Positions 42,577 through 55,800 of a DNA stretch of 64,000 bases are shown piece by piece. The notes under the pieces are model-generated. The model ran no database searches. It was not told where the DNA came from and worked only from the letters and a program-made list of their open reading frames with translations. Position numbers and translations under genes: made by a program. The stretch lies in assembly GCA_043228905.1 (NCBI GenBank), contig JBHGNT010000004.1, forward strand, positions 22,134,001 to 22,198,000, read 5' to 3'. Numbering within the stretch: the first letter of the stretch is position 1; each line of letters opens with the position of its first letter. Origin of the DNA: Azolla caroliniana. Taxonomy: Eukaryota; Polypodiophyta.

Positions 42577-45380
42577 ATGGCCACCGCCATGGCTTCTCTC
42601 CTCCTTCTCTTCTTCTTCCTCCTGAGCAGCCCCCTTGCCTTGTCGCTCAACCACGACGTAACCCTCCTCCTACAGATCAAATCCACCCTCTCCAATGGCG
42701 CCACCCCCTCCTCCCTCTCCACCTGGTCCAACTCCACCCCTCTCTGCTCTTGGTCCAACCTCCAGTGGACCTTCACCACCAACTCCACCCTCCTAGACTG
42801 CTCCTCCCCGTCCCTCGCCACTAACCCTTCCCTCTCCTCCGACCCCTCCGTCGCCGCCATCGCCATCTCTCTCCCTTCCTCCGGCCTCCTGGGAAGCATC
42901 CCCGCGTCTCTCTCGTCCCTGGCCTCGCTGCAGACCCTGGACCTCTCCGGCAACAACCTGAGCGGCGGCATCCCATCCGCGCTAGGCCAATCCCCCTCCC
43001 TCGCCTACCTAAACCTAGCCTCCAACCAGCTCTCCGGCGCCATACCCGCCTCTCTGTGGAGCCTCTGCACCAGCGGCAAGAAGAGCAGCAGCAGCAGCAG
43101 CAGCAGCGATTCGTTGGCTCTGAGGGAGCTGAGGCTGGAGCGAAACGAGTTCTCGGGGGGTATACCATCACTGCCAAGCTCCGTCACAGAGTGCCCTGAC
43201 CTGCAGGCGATCGATTTCAGCTACAACTCTCTGTCAGGATCGATACCTGATTTCTTGGGGACCTTCGCGGGGGGGCTAAGCGATCTGAACCTACGGAACA
43301 ATTCGCTGAGCGGGGCCATACCGGGGAGCTTGGCGGGGCTAACGAATCTGACCCAATTCGACGTGTCCAACAACAATCTGAGCGGGCCGATCCCGGGCAT
43401 CAAATTGGGGGGCGGCGGCGGCGGCGGCGCGAGCGCATACGGGGGGAACCCGCAGCTGTGCGGCGCGCCGTTGGAAGGGGCGGCGTGCCCAGAGGTGTTG
43501 AAAGGGCACTTGGACAAGCGGGTAGTGGCGGCGCTGGTGATAGGGGCGATGGCGGTGGCGGTGGTGGGCCTGGCCATATGCGTGGCCATGGGCCACAGGC
43601 ACAACTGGGGCCGCGACGTCATGAGGTCCGGCCTCATGAAGCGCGAGCTCGTCGACGGCGGCGCCGGAGAAGACGACGTGGGCGACGGCAAGCTCATACG
43701 CTTCGAAGGCGGGGAGCATCTAAATGTGGAGGAGGTCCTCAACGCCCCCGGCGAGGTCCTAGGGAAGACTAGCTATGGCACTGTGTATAAGGCTAAACTT
43801 GGAGGAGCTGGAGCTGGAGCTGGAAATGGCGGCGGTATGATCGCTTTGAGGCTCCTTCGAGAGGACACCGTGAAGGATCGAGAGGAGTTCATGGTCGGCA
43901 TCCGGCAAATCGGACAAATCCGCTACCCGAATGTCGTGTCATTGCTCGCTTACTATGCAGGACCCAAAGGAGAGAAGCTCCTCGTCTACAACTATCTCTC
44001 CAGAGGCAGCTTGGCTGACCTCCTCTACAGTAAGTGCCAATCCCCTTTCTCTTCTTCTCAATTGTTGTTGCTACATACATACATACATACATACATATCA
44101 TATAACTTAGTGAATCCAATTTGTTACATACATATCATATAACTTAGTGGATCCAATTTGTTACATACATATCATCTAACTTAGTGGATCCAATTTGTTA
44201 CATACATATCATCTAACTTAGTGGATCCAATTTGTTACATACATATCATATAACTTAGTGGATCCAATTTGTTGGAGTAGCCGCAGCTGCTAGCAGACAA
44301 GAGATGTGCCCATCTAAACTTTGTAATCTCCATTTACATATTCGGCTGTAGGAACTGGCTGTAATCATGTACTAGAAATGGAGTCAATTAGGTCACTCTA
44401 AATGCCCATTACCTCTCTGGGCAGACATTGTTTTGGCCGGTGCTATATTTAATACTGTTAACCCAATCAATGAGCCTAGGCTACAGAGATGTGCCCATCT
44501 AAACTGTGTGTAGTGTAGCTCCATTGCACATCAGGCTGTAGCAACTGGCTGTAATCATGTAGTAATGGAGTCAATTAGGGCACTCTAAATGCCCATTTGG
44601 GCAGACATTGGTCTGGCTTAAGTCTCATGTCCAGCAACTACTCTTCAACTGGGTTTGGTGTGAATTTTTCAATCAAGTTTTTGGATGCAAAGATCCTTAA
44701 CCTTCATGTCTGCATTGGGTTGTGTAGATAGATCAGCTTCGAGAGCACCCCTAACTTGGGCAAGACGCCATAAAATCGCACTGGGCGCCGCCCGTGGACT
44801 CGCCCACCTCCACCATGGTCTCCATTCGCAAATCGTCCACGGGAACCTCAAGTCGAAGAACATCATCGTGGACGAGAGCTTCGAGGGCCACCTTGCCGAC
44901 TATGGCCTCCCATTGCTCATGAACCCGGGCTCCCAAGCCGAGATGCTCAAAAGCGCAGCGTCCCAAGGCTACAAGGCTCCCGAGCTCATCAAAATGTCCC
45001 GTGCCAACCCGAAAACCGATGTCTACAACTTTGGGATTATCCTCCTCGAGATCCTGACGGGTAAAAAGCCACGTGAGGCACCCGAGGGCTCTGGCTCCGA
45101 CAAACATGTTGTGGATCTTCCCGTGTATGTGAAGCAAGCTATCCTCGAAGAACGTGCGTCCGATCTCTTCGACTTGGAGATCCTCTCGGGGATGCGTAGC
45201 GCCATTGATGAAGGCCTTGTTCAGACATTGCAGTTGGCCATGGGTTGTTGTGCCCCATCGCCCATGGTTCGTCCCGACATCAAGGAAGTTGTACGCCGAT
45301 TGGAAGATATTCGGCCCAAGCTCCCCACACCCCTTTACACACCAATGGGCATGAAAAGTCCGCGAGACTTCATTGTGTAG
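42577..45380 (+). CDS. TMKL1: TMKL1-like leucine-rich-repeat receptor pseudokinase, two exons
   Basis: Exon 1 is 42,577-44,029 and exon 2 is 44,728-45,380, total 2,106 nt or 701 aa. The ATG has a strong ACCATGG context; an in-frame upstream stretch is CT-repeat leader. Order: signal peptide (1-25), LRR N-cap, about six LRRs (residues about 90-290, e.g. LQTLDLSGNNLSGGIPSALG), Gly-rich linker, membrane helix (about 315-337, VVAALVIGAMAVAVVGLAI), juxtamembrane region and kinase-like domain (about 390-690). Catalytic residues are lost: the VAIK Lys region reads IALRLLRED, HRD is HGN in IVHGNLKSKNIIVD, and DFG is DYG in LADYGL. It is therefore a pseudokinase. The C-terminus PTPLYTPMG resembles Arabidopsis TMKL1 (674 aa). 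Donor is ACA|GTAAGT, acceptor TTGTGTAG. It likely acts at the plasma membrane by partner binding; ligand unknown. Confidence 0.93.
44097..44272 (+). repeat. 37-bp minisatellite in the TMKL1 intron, about 4.7 units
   Basis: Units beginning ATCAT(A/C)TAACTTAGTG start at 44,097, 44,134, 44,171, 44,208 and 44,245. They are nearly identical, so the expansion is recent. Preceded by (CATA)n. Confidence 0.92.
44290..44622 (+). repeat. two-copy direct repeat (about 130 bp) in the TMKL1 intron
   Basis: Shared blocks AGAGATGTGCCCATCTAAAC, CTGTAATCATGTA, ATGGAGTCAATTAGG, CACTCTAAATGCCCAT and GGGCAGACATTG occur in order at 44,302-44,432 and 44,488-44,612. Confidence 0.85.
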
Positions 45381-48300
45381 AATCCAATCATGTGTGCACA
45401 TGTTCTCACATATTCTTTGGTCAATGTTCACTATTTTACCCACCTTTTGGCCAATGTTCATGTCTAACAAGTCATACATAGTTCCAATGTTTGTGTAATC
45501 TACAATCTAACTTCTCTCGATTTTTCCAATCTCATACCCATAAGATAACCTCGCTCATTACCCCTATATCCTGATCCATGTTTGTTTGTGTCTCCATCTC
45601 TATCTCTCTCCCCCGTCCTTATTGGATGAGCATTTGTTTGTATCTCTATTTTGCACATGGAAATATTTCAAACAACAAGATGCCTGTGTGCCTATTCTAC
45701 TATTACTTCTGTCTTTAGGACATTGCTACGTCATACACAATGTACGTATAATTAGTGGATTCTAAATCATGGAAAAGTAATTTGTTGTGCTTGCCATCTC
45801 ATCAAATTCTTTTGTAAATGTAATTGAGATTACTCAACAGACTATTCAATGTTTTAAGTACTATTTTCCACTAAGAAGCATGAATGAATGGGGTCATGAA
45901 GATAAGTAAGTGAGCTAGGTCATGAAAATATATCAAAATAAAAGTGGTATTTTTTCAATCTTCATACAAAAGGATAGTAAGGACAAGGGTCCATGGAATA
46001 GAGTACGATTTCTATATAGGCCCAACTCTTAAAACCACATCAATTAATTTGAATATGACAAAATAAATCATGCTCATGCGAGAGTTGTGTGCAATGTACA
46101 ACATGCTCAAGGAATGATTTGTAGGATTAAAACAACTTGATGGTCGAAGGATTGTTTCATTGTTTCTATTGTTATAATTTTGCTAGCCATGAAGAATCAA
46201 GATGTGTTTAGTTATTGATATTCATTGCTTTGTAGGGACTAAAAGAACTATTTGTGTTTTTCTTCATTTCTTTTCGATCCCATTCTTTTGTAAATGTACA
46301 CTCAATTGAGTTATCTTTCCCTACACATCACAATGTAGTTGTAAAGATTGTGATTTGTAACCCTTTGGTAGTCGGCCAAACCCCATTGCATGCATGCATT
46401 AAGGTTTTGGATATCTATGTTTGTTTGGGTTGTTTAAATGGTCAAAGGGGGAATCTCCCCAATAGAGTATTTGGGTTAGTTTGCACTCCATGATGGCCAA
46501 TTGTTTGAGGAAGGTCCTCATTGTGATCAAGGTTCATCCTTCTCTTTAAGTAGTTTGACTTAAACTATATGATGTACTCTTTCAGAACAATGTGGCACCT
46601 ATTCACAACTATGAAAGTAAAGCTTTGCATAATAGAAGGTAAGTCTTGTATGCTAAACATCGAGTAGAATGCGATGCACTTTTCTTTTTCTCTCGATTCT
46701 TTCTTGCATGTTTAATAGTGGTACACAATATCGAATACCATGCACATGATTATGACGATGGGGTTAATGCCAATGTCATTACCATGCGCCTTGACATGAC
46801 ATTTACAACAAATACTACTAGTGAATACAATTATCATGTGAAGAGGTGTGAATTAAGGACAATATTATAAGGGAAGACTCTTGAAACTAGATGTGACATG
46901 ACGGAGTACAATGATTTGCATTGAAGATGCAAGAGTGTGTTGCAAACAAAGAGATAGCCGTCGAAGGAAATGCCTTGGTTTAAATAATTTGAAATAAGGA
47001 TGTTAGATAAAGGAAACAAAGTAAGACATGCCCTTATTGAACATATATTATTACGGACATGTATGTCATTGAACATGCATGAATTAGTGATGTTTGTGAG
47101 GACATTAGATTTGATGTAAAATATTTCTAGTTAAAAATGGAAATAGGGATCACTATTAAGATCAAGCTCATGAGTTACATGAAGACAATGCCATGAAAGG
47201 GGAATGATAATTAGGAATATTGCAAAATACTTGGGTTGATAGTTTTTAATCATACCATCAATTTGAAAACAAATGATCTCATGTCTTTGTATTCTTTTGG
47301 TAACTTGATTTCAAGGAATTACTTTGAAATAAAATATATAACACTAGGAATAGCAATAGCTATATTATCAACCAAGTTTGTTACTTCTAATGTAGAACTA
47401 AGAATGGTGAATGACTCCACCCAAAGTCCCAAGGGGATTGACACTGCACCATAAGTATGAGGTTCATGGAGTTGAGTTCTACCTTACGTCATCGTCAATA
47501 CACCAACCCACCAAGTGGCGTGCGATTATGTAATAGAACGATCTTTCCTAGGGGTAGTCACTTGCTAATGGACTTTGGACCCTAAGTAATTTACATGAGA
47601 AAGGGTAGTAAGACCTACCCTATCAAGGTTTGCATCCAAAAACTAGTGAGCAAGAAGGGCGTCACCTCATCAATGCCCAATCTGTCATAACTAAATTCGA
47701 TGCAGGCTTACTAGCTTGTAAGTTGTAACCATGAGGATGATTGGGAATTCAATCAAGATGCAGATCCATGGCTCAAGCTTTACAAGAATTTGTTCAACAT
47801 CAAGCACTCCATCATGTGGGTTGTGCTAAAATTTTCCACACCTTCAACATTGTGATGATACCCTATAATGGTTTTAAGGTACAACATCTTATTGTCTAAT
47901 TGAAGTCTCCCCTCATGGGTCTATTTGAGTTTGACTTGGGAGATGCAAGTTATTTAAGATATATGGGACTGCAAGTAGCTTGGAATGTGTCTACAGAATA
48001 ACTTTCAGATTAGTTGACTAGTTTTCTCTACTTTGGAGTACATAGATTGCTTTCCTCAAACCATCATCTTATAAAGATGAGTTGGGAAAAATATTTTGTA
48101 TGTTGTTGTTATGACTTTTCTAAAAACTAATGGAAGGATATGTTCTTTTGAAAAAAAAAAAAACATCTTATTGTCTAGGGTCATATTTGTGTCTAGTAAA
48201 AATGGCATATGATCAAACCTCGGTCTACATGAGAGCAATGTCCTAGAAGTCATAATAGAATCTTGCTTCTCTGGACAAGATTGGTGTGAAGAGAGCAAAT

Positions 48301-48789
48301 GCATGATAGCACAAAGTGCTCATGCCATTCCACACAATATAAAACATGGCATGAAAGCATAAGGATAAAAGAAATAATAATAATATAAACTTAAATTAAC
48401 ATATCATAGAAAAGAAGAGAGGATGAAAAAGAAATATATCGGGTCTAAAGTGTTGTTTTGAGCTTGAGAGGAGCATGACGAGCCATGTTAAACCCCCATT
48501 GCTCATACATAAACAACAAATAGCATAAAAAATTTGTTAGTAAACACTTTGATACTATTATTAAGAATATGTTACTAATCGATAGACCAAATGAAAGTAA
48601 AGAAAGGTGAATAGACCGCCATTCATATATGAGTTCTTTTTGTTTAAGTTTATCCGAGCATGTAGTGTTTTCTTAAGGCTTGTTAGGCGTTCATCCATCT
48701 TCTTGACGCTTGTCATTGGTTTGGTGGTGTTTGTCGGTGGTCCTCGACTAGAGAGAGATATGGTTTTAGAGAAAAGGATACCAAGAATG

Positions 48790-49055
48790 CAACAAACCCT
48801 AAAATGTAAGAAAACATTGCATTGAACATAGAGCTAGAAAGAAACCCTAAAAACACAACGTGAGAGAAACCCAGAAAACATGGAAAGAAACCCTACAATG
48901 CAAAACCTTTAAAATGCAGCAATAGACCCTAAAATGGAGCAAAGAACTTCAAACGCAACAAGATGCCCTAAGATGGATTAACAATCCCTAAACACACAGA
49001 AACCCTAAACCATAGAGAGAAACTCTAAAATGCACCAAGAAACCCTAAAATGCAC
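48790..49055. repeat. degenerate array with AAACCCTAAA (telobox) cores
   Basis: About nine occurrences of (A)AACCCTAAA or close variants in 265 bp, separated by 15-50 bp of A-rich sequence with recurring ATGCA. The core equals the plant telomere repeat unit and the promoter telobox, but spacing is irregular, unlike true telomere DNA. Confidence 0.65.
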
Positions 49056-49272
49056 AAAATGGACACATGTGACAAATCATGATTACAAATATCAATATGT
49101 ATGAGGGATTGCTGATTGGAGTTTGTGTCTTAGGTTGGTTGGTGCTACTTGCATGGCATAGTTGAATGGTCCAAACCCCTCTAGAAACAAACCATTCTAT
49201 GTGCCTTGGATATCATGTGTATGCAATACATCTATAGTTGTGAGGTCTTCTTACATGGTTAACATAACGTGC

Positions 49273-49385
49273 TATTAGTTTTTGGTTGCTCCCGTTAGCT
49301 ACTATTAGTTGTTGGTTGTTCCCATTAGCTACTTTTAGTTGTTGGCTACTCCAATTAGCTTACTATTAGTTGTTGATTGCTACCA
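49273..49385. repeat. 30-bp tandem repeat, about 3.7 units
   Basis: Units TATTAGTTGTTGGTTG...CC(A/C)(A/G)TTAGCTAC begin at 49,273, 49,303, 49,333 and 49,364. Confidence 0.8.
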
Positions 49386-51420
49386 TCCTTCACTTTAAGC
49401 GGATGTGAAGAGGTATGTATTTGTCCAATGATCATATGCATTCAATGTCGAGTTCTATCCCAAAATAATTATGAGGGAACTCGACTCGAAAGAGAGAGTT
49501 CTATACTATGTATGGTTACTCTAGCAGGCAAAACTCATAAAATGCATTTATTAGATTACAATAAAGGTTGAAACATTATAGATGTATGTTTTTTTTCCAA
49601 CAAATGAGTATTTTGTGTGTGTTTAACATTCAATCTGTTATGATCAAGCTAAGAACAAAAAAATCTTAACTTCTATGTAAAATGACCATTGCAACTCAAA
49701 TGTTTGGAATGTATTAACAAAAGGAACACAATTTTCTTTGACAAATAGTAGGAATTTATGAATGCATTTGAAATTAGAATTACCAAGGGTCATTTCAAAT
49801 AGCTATCTTTGCAAGAAATGGGAGTCAAGATGAAGATGAATATACACGTAACACAACATAATGTTTTATGCTTGTAGTCTTGTTAAAGGGTGAAAACAAT
49901 GGAAGGTGGTACAAATAAAGTACCAACTAACCAATTTATAGGCATGACATTAAGAGCCTATGATGTAAGTACTCTTTGGAGTAGTCCTAATGTTTAAGTT
50001 AAGATATCAAAATGGGCAATCATGCCTTAGGACAATCCTATTTATCATCAATACCAATTGATTAACATAATGCACTACCTCTTTCTCATGAACATGTTCA
50101 TGCAAGGGATGCTAGCACCAATAAATTGACATTAGATATACGACTATGGTTTTTGACCCTTGTGTTATGGAAAGTGATTTGTGAATCCATTTTTCCAGGA
50201 ACAAATTGTCATTATGCATGCTCAAGAACTAAATGTATGATGAGAGTTATAACAAATTTGATATGAAAGCCATACGCCAAGATTTGAACTCACAATAATA
50301 GCACAACTTTTGTTGCTACACAATCACAATGACATTTTAAAGAGTTATTTAGTCAAGTAAGCTCATGAATCTATAAGCAACAATTTGGTAATCATCTTTC
50401 ACATTGTGTTAAACCATGTGATGTCTTGCTCCATATGCCTTTATGACCTTGCTTGCTCGTCATCATTGTCGTGCTTTAATTGGGAAAGGTCATAGCAGTA
50501 TGTCACTGTGCAAAATAATATGATGCGATACTTTTCACTTGTGTTAGAACACCCATGTTTAGTAATGTAGTGGATATTACCACACACACACATGTATAAT
50601 CTAGTCAAAGAAGACTAAGTTCAAAATCAATATTAAATACTATAAAAAAATGATGTTTTTGGTATTTAAACCTAAATATAATATTCAACTTAGGGAGTTT
50701 GTATGTTGATGTACCTCTACAAAATATTTCCTTAAATATATTAGATGTCAAAGTTTATACACTTCTAGATTCTAGAACATATATTCATGTCGCTTGACTA
50801 GACATGCACAATTGTTTGAAAACCACAAAACAATTCTGCTTAGTTATTTTAACTAGAATAAGCAACTTGTTTTGAAATGCTCATAATTATTAACATGACG
50901 ATGAAAGCTTGACCTACGAAAGAAACAAAAGGTAAAAAATGATGGTTGGTCAACAATTCTTATTTCACTTTTCATATTATGGAGTAACTATTTACCGTTA
51001 GTAATGATCAACCCAATAGGTTATAGCTAGTAACGACATAATCATCTTCAAAGTTTCAAGATATCTCCTTTGCAATATTGTATCATGTTCTTTTCCTTAA
51101 CTAGGTGTTGTTTCTTTCTTCTCGTAAGCATCAGAATAATTCTTTGTGACCGTAAAGTCAAAAGATGTGACTCATTTAGAAATTACCCGTGGATTTGTTT
51201 CAATTTCATAAGCCTCGCTAGAGTTGTGATTTTGTTTACTTTACTTAGATAGATTCCATCATTAAAAGATAATTAACCATGGAAGAGACCGCCCTAATTT
51301 CTAATGATCCAATGTATAGGCAGTTGACAAAGCTTTATCTCTCGTACCCAGACTTTCTTAGTTGCATTTATATGGAAAAGTAAGGATACTTAATAAGATA
51401 TAGAAGTTTCATCTCATACA

Positions 51421-51493
51421 TCCGTTGTAGTCTAGTTGGTTAGGATACTCGGCTCTCACCCGAGAGACCCGGGTTCAAGTCCCGGCAACGGAA
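51421..51493 (+). tRNA. tRNA-Glu (anticodon CTC)
   Basis: A 73-nt gene including the discriminator base. The acceptor stem TCCGTTG pairs with CAACGGA. The anticodon arm CTCGG-CTCTCAC-CCGAG reads CTC, decoding GAG (Glu). The T arm is CCGGG-TTCAAGT-CCCGG. The A-box region (TAGTCTAGTTGG) and B box (GGTTCAAGTCC) are good pol III promoters, and a T-run follows (TCTTTTAGGGTTTTC). All stems pair and no intron is present, so it should be functional. Confidence 0.97.
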
Positions 51494-52882
51494 TCTTTTA
51501 GGGTTTTCTTCTTCATTTTTATTACTAATAATATTTGAAACACTTCCTGATTGTTCATTAACATCGACAAACTCACCCATCCTAATTCACAAACTCCCTC
51601 CTCCTTATTTGAAACAGTTCCCAATTGCTCATTAACTTCGACAAATTATCTCTTTAATTCGAGAATGTTAATTTTGCCATTTTGCATTCATTTAGAGCAT
51701 ATGGTACAAGCTATAGCTACAATAATTAGAACTATGGTATCCCCAATAAAAGGACATCAGACTTGAGAACTAAAACTTGTTACAATAGATAAAAGGAAAC
51801 AACTCCATGAGTAAACCAATATTTTTATTGCACTGATTGTGGAATGGTTTGCGAAGCATATGTATATCCAATATCAATACAATCACTAAGGTCATCCACC
51901 TGCTATTGGACGTACTCAAGCCTTCATTAACTTCTAATTACCAAGCTACACAGAAATATTCATGGAACCAATTCATCTACCACCAATAACAGCAACATAG
52001 GGAGAACCTAGCATATACAATACTGACAAAGATCCACCATCTCATATTTATTTACATCATAGAAAACATATCATATGGATAAAGTTCTTCTTATTGATAC
52101 TTTGTTTTTACACTTCTCACATTTCTACTCGTGCATACCTCATGATTATCCATAAGAATCTCAAAAAGGCATGTCCACTCTTTAAGAATTCATTGCCGTA
52201 TCATATGGAATCTTCCATGCAATTAGCCGCATGCTAATTTAATCATTCAACCAATAATTTGATTCCATATAGATTTAAGCTTAATGCGATGAGAATTGTG
52301 AATATCGATGATCATACACACAGTTGGACCAGTTACATTACGCCAAAATATTGCAACACATGCTAAACCAACCAAAAACTAAAGAACAGAACATAATTAC
52401 TCAGAAAGTTTATTGTTTGACGCATGTGCTTGAATTGAGGCATATATATTTCCCTCTCTAAAGATATGATTAGAAGCAGAAGACATAGATTCCAAGTTAA
52501 ATCACATTATCCATTCAAGTTCACTGCAGGAAAGAAAAAATGGAGTATGATACTTCCTATTGTGGTAATTGAATTACATTTGAGCTCAATCGAACCAAAT
52601 CGATTTTTCACACTAATTTCATCCGAGCCGAATCTACCATATCCAGAATATAATCAAGCAAAACCTTTCATCTTTCTTTGATCGAATCAAATCTATGGCT
52701 ACAAATTCCTCGAGTACATTTTCTTTTTCCTGTTCCTGTTCCTCTTCTTCTTCTTCTTCTTCGTCTTCTTCTTCTTTGTTCACACCCTACCTGTATACAA
52801 GAATGTTGTAAGACCAAGTCTTTTTGCCAAGAAAAACCCTTGGAGGGGCTACTAACCAAAAACCACACACACCAACGAAGTG
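51494..52882. other. non-coding stretch; right part is probable 3' UTR of the Mutator-like gene (-)
   Basis: No gene seen. A (TTC)n run lies at about 52,746-52,775. Confidence 0.5.
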
Positions 52883-55800
52883 TTATGCATTTAATGCGGG
52901 AGGGTGGATATTAGCATGGCCACGACCCCGACCCCGACCCCGTCCCCGTCCATAACCACGACTGAAATCACTCACAACACCACCTTGAGGGACCATAACT
53001 TCACTATCATCAATAAGGGCATCTGTAGTATTTTCACACGGAGGAAGTTCATTCTCAGTCGGCCCTTCAGCCATGTAGTTGCCTTCAATATATCTAACCG
53101 GATTCTTACATGTGCGTCGATTATGACGTTGTTGCATCCCGCACCGAGAGCATGTAAATGGCCTCGTATTCTCCTCAAGCTCAGCTGCAGTAATCTGCCT
53201 TTTCCTAGGCCTTCCTGGTGGTCTCCTCGTCTCTGGTGGCAACACATTCTCCATAACTATTGATTGCATATCAATCGGATATATGGGGCTCTCGTAGGAC
53301 TCTTTGTATGCTTCTATTGAGAAACATCGATCAGCATACATTTGACATTGATCTCCCCGAAAAAGAATGGCAGCACATGCATGAGAACAAGGTACCCCAA
53401 AGATTTGCCATTCCTTGCACGTGCAATCCCAGCCATCCAAGTTCACTATCCTCGTTTGTTTGCCAGTGTCAATCTCAAACACGGTCAAATCTGATGGTCT
53501 CACCAAGTAGTGTTGTGAAGAAGCCATCGCCTCCCTTATTTTCTCATCGATCGGTTGAATCAAGGTGGAGGGATCAAACTGTGGGACTTGAACAGCAGTC
53601 TCAGCCTCTTGACGACGTTGAAAGAACCATTCCGCTAATTGTTTTCTTATCGATTCGAGCATTGCTATAATCGGCATTGACCTCGCTTCCTGCAGCCAAG
53701 AATTCACTGATTCGGCCACGGTAGAGGTCAGATGACCCCATCTTCGGCCAGGAAAATGAGCCGTTGCCCAATGAACAGGATCCACATCCAGCATATATTG
53801 CACGCCGTCAGGACAAAGAACCCGAGCAGCATTTATCGCCTCCTCAAACTTTTCCATACTTACTTGATGGGCTGCGGACCATATCAGCTTGATGAATTCT
53901 CCATTACTAGTATACTCTTTTTTCAAGGTCTCCACAAGGTGCCTCATGCAACATGCATGTTTGCTTTCTGGAAATACTGCCAAACCTGCTTCAACTAACC
54001 CTTTTTCTCGATTGGAAATGAGGGTCAATATGCAGGTCTCCAACTGTAGACTTTGCCTCAATGCAGTCATAAACCACATCCAATTCTCTTCATTTTCAAC
54101 ATCAACTACAGCTAAAGCAATGGGATATAATTGATCTCTTGCGTCTAAACCAGTAGCACTGAGAAGGCATCCTTGGAACTTGCCAGTGAGCTGAGTTGCA
54201 TCAAATGCAACAAAAGGTCGGCAATACTTGAACCCCCTTAAGCAAGCTGAATATGCCAAAAAAAGCCTATAAAATGTGACACCCCTACACTCCATAAATG
54301 CAACCGAGCCTGGATTCGTAGTTCTTATAGCCGAGAGATACCCAGGCAACATACAATAACCTTTGAGCTCATCTCCATGAATGGATATCATTGCAGCTTC
54401 TTTACCTCTCCAAGCTCGAGCATACGGTATTTGTATGCCTTCTTCGCGTTGCAAATCTCGGATAATATCCACAGGGCGGTAATTTGGATGTTGCTTAATC
54501 TTCTCTTGTAGCTTTTGGGCTATCCATTGAGCCGAGGCATTCTTGTTTCCAAGGCCTGGGGCACCCTCACATGTATGTTCAGCTAACGCTCGTATTCGAC
54601 AAGTAGGACCCGTGCCTAGTATTGATGCATGCATACGCCATCCACACCCAGCATTCCTGCATCTCACTGTATACTTTGACCGGCTGGATTTGACAACATA
54701 AAACTCTACATGCTTTTCCAGACATGCAGCTCGAAGCTTTTCTTTCAGATCATCTATCGTGGCAAAGTCATCGCCGAGCTTGAAGTCCATATGGATTGAC
54801 CTGTTGAAAATAGAGGGCGAAAATCCTTTAAAATAGGTACATGCAATTCAAGAATCTGTATATTTTACTATGAGAAAAATTAACAAAAAAACCAATGGAT
54901 CTCATTTCAATAGCATTGGCAGCCAAGTATATTAATGAAGTATGATGAACAGCATTGGGAAAAGACCAAATCCAAAGAGTATAATTGATTACTCAAAACT
55001 AACAAAAATCATAATCCATTTATGTCATTCTGTTCACCGATCATCAGTTTGCATCCAAATCAGTGCAAGTCTTTTTAGACATATTGGCTTAAAGATAAAA
55101 GCTCTCACAAAACTGATAAAAACAATGGGTTTACCTGGAGTCTTCTAGTTTGAGATGCGTGCGCCCACAAACTGGCATCATCTGTCCAGCCTCAAGAGCT
55201 TGCTGAACATACTCTTCGAGACAATCTCGGCTCGCACTTGGCACATCCACATCTACTGATACCTTATTGAGCCATTTAAAAGACTCCTGATTAACAAGGT
55301 CATGAAGAGGGCCCGCATAGCCATTCATCCCAGCCGCAAAAGCAATATAAGGAGGGTCGGCTACCGTGCTGCCCACCAAGCAAACACCATATATCTTTGG
55401 ATCATCAAAACCTAGCACACGGCTGAATTTGGCAGCAAGATGATCAGGTGAGGAGAGGGTATGTCCATCATTGCCAACCCTTCGGTAGATAAAAGCTCCA
55501 ACAAGAGGTAAGTGAGGGATGAGATCTAAGCAATCGGGTTCATACACATCAGCTGAAGAAGTTGCATGGCTTCTGGATTGAAGGGCCATGATGGCAGAGA
55601 CCAATTGTGTCAGTGGATGCAATGGTGGGGGCAGTGCCTTGATGCATCCAAGCACAAAATCAGGCGTTTTTGGGGCCACAGAATCATCAATGGTTCTGTC
55701 TATGATGTCACTAGATATTGGCCACAGTTGGGGCCCTAAAAATATCCCTGGTAGGGTTCCATTTCCATTTCTGGCGGTCTCAGACAACGGCTTGAATTCG

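Larger units (their letters stand above)
45381..51420. other. long gene-poor stretch downstream of TMKL1
   Basis: No coding gene recognised. The first few hundred bases should hold the TMKL1 3' UTR. Contains the telobox-like repeat (48,790-49,055) and the 30-bp repeat (49,273-49,385); otherwise featureless AT-rich sequence. Confidence 0.5.

Noticed and set aside
43221-43742. 173-codon - strand and 104-codon + strand frames within TMKL1 exon 1
   Set aside because: Alternative-frame shadows; Pro/Ala/Arg-rich without homology.
44751-45479. 242-codon open frame on the - strand opposite TMKL1 exon 2
   Set aside because: Antisense shadow of the high-GC kinase-like exon.
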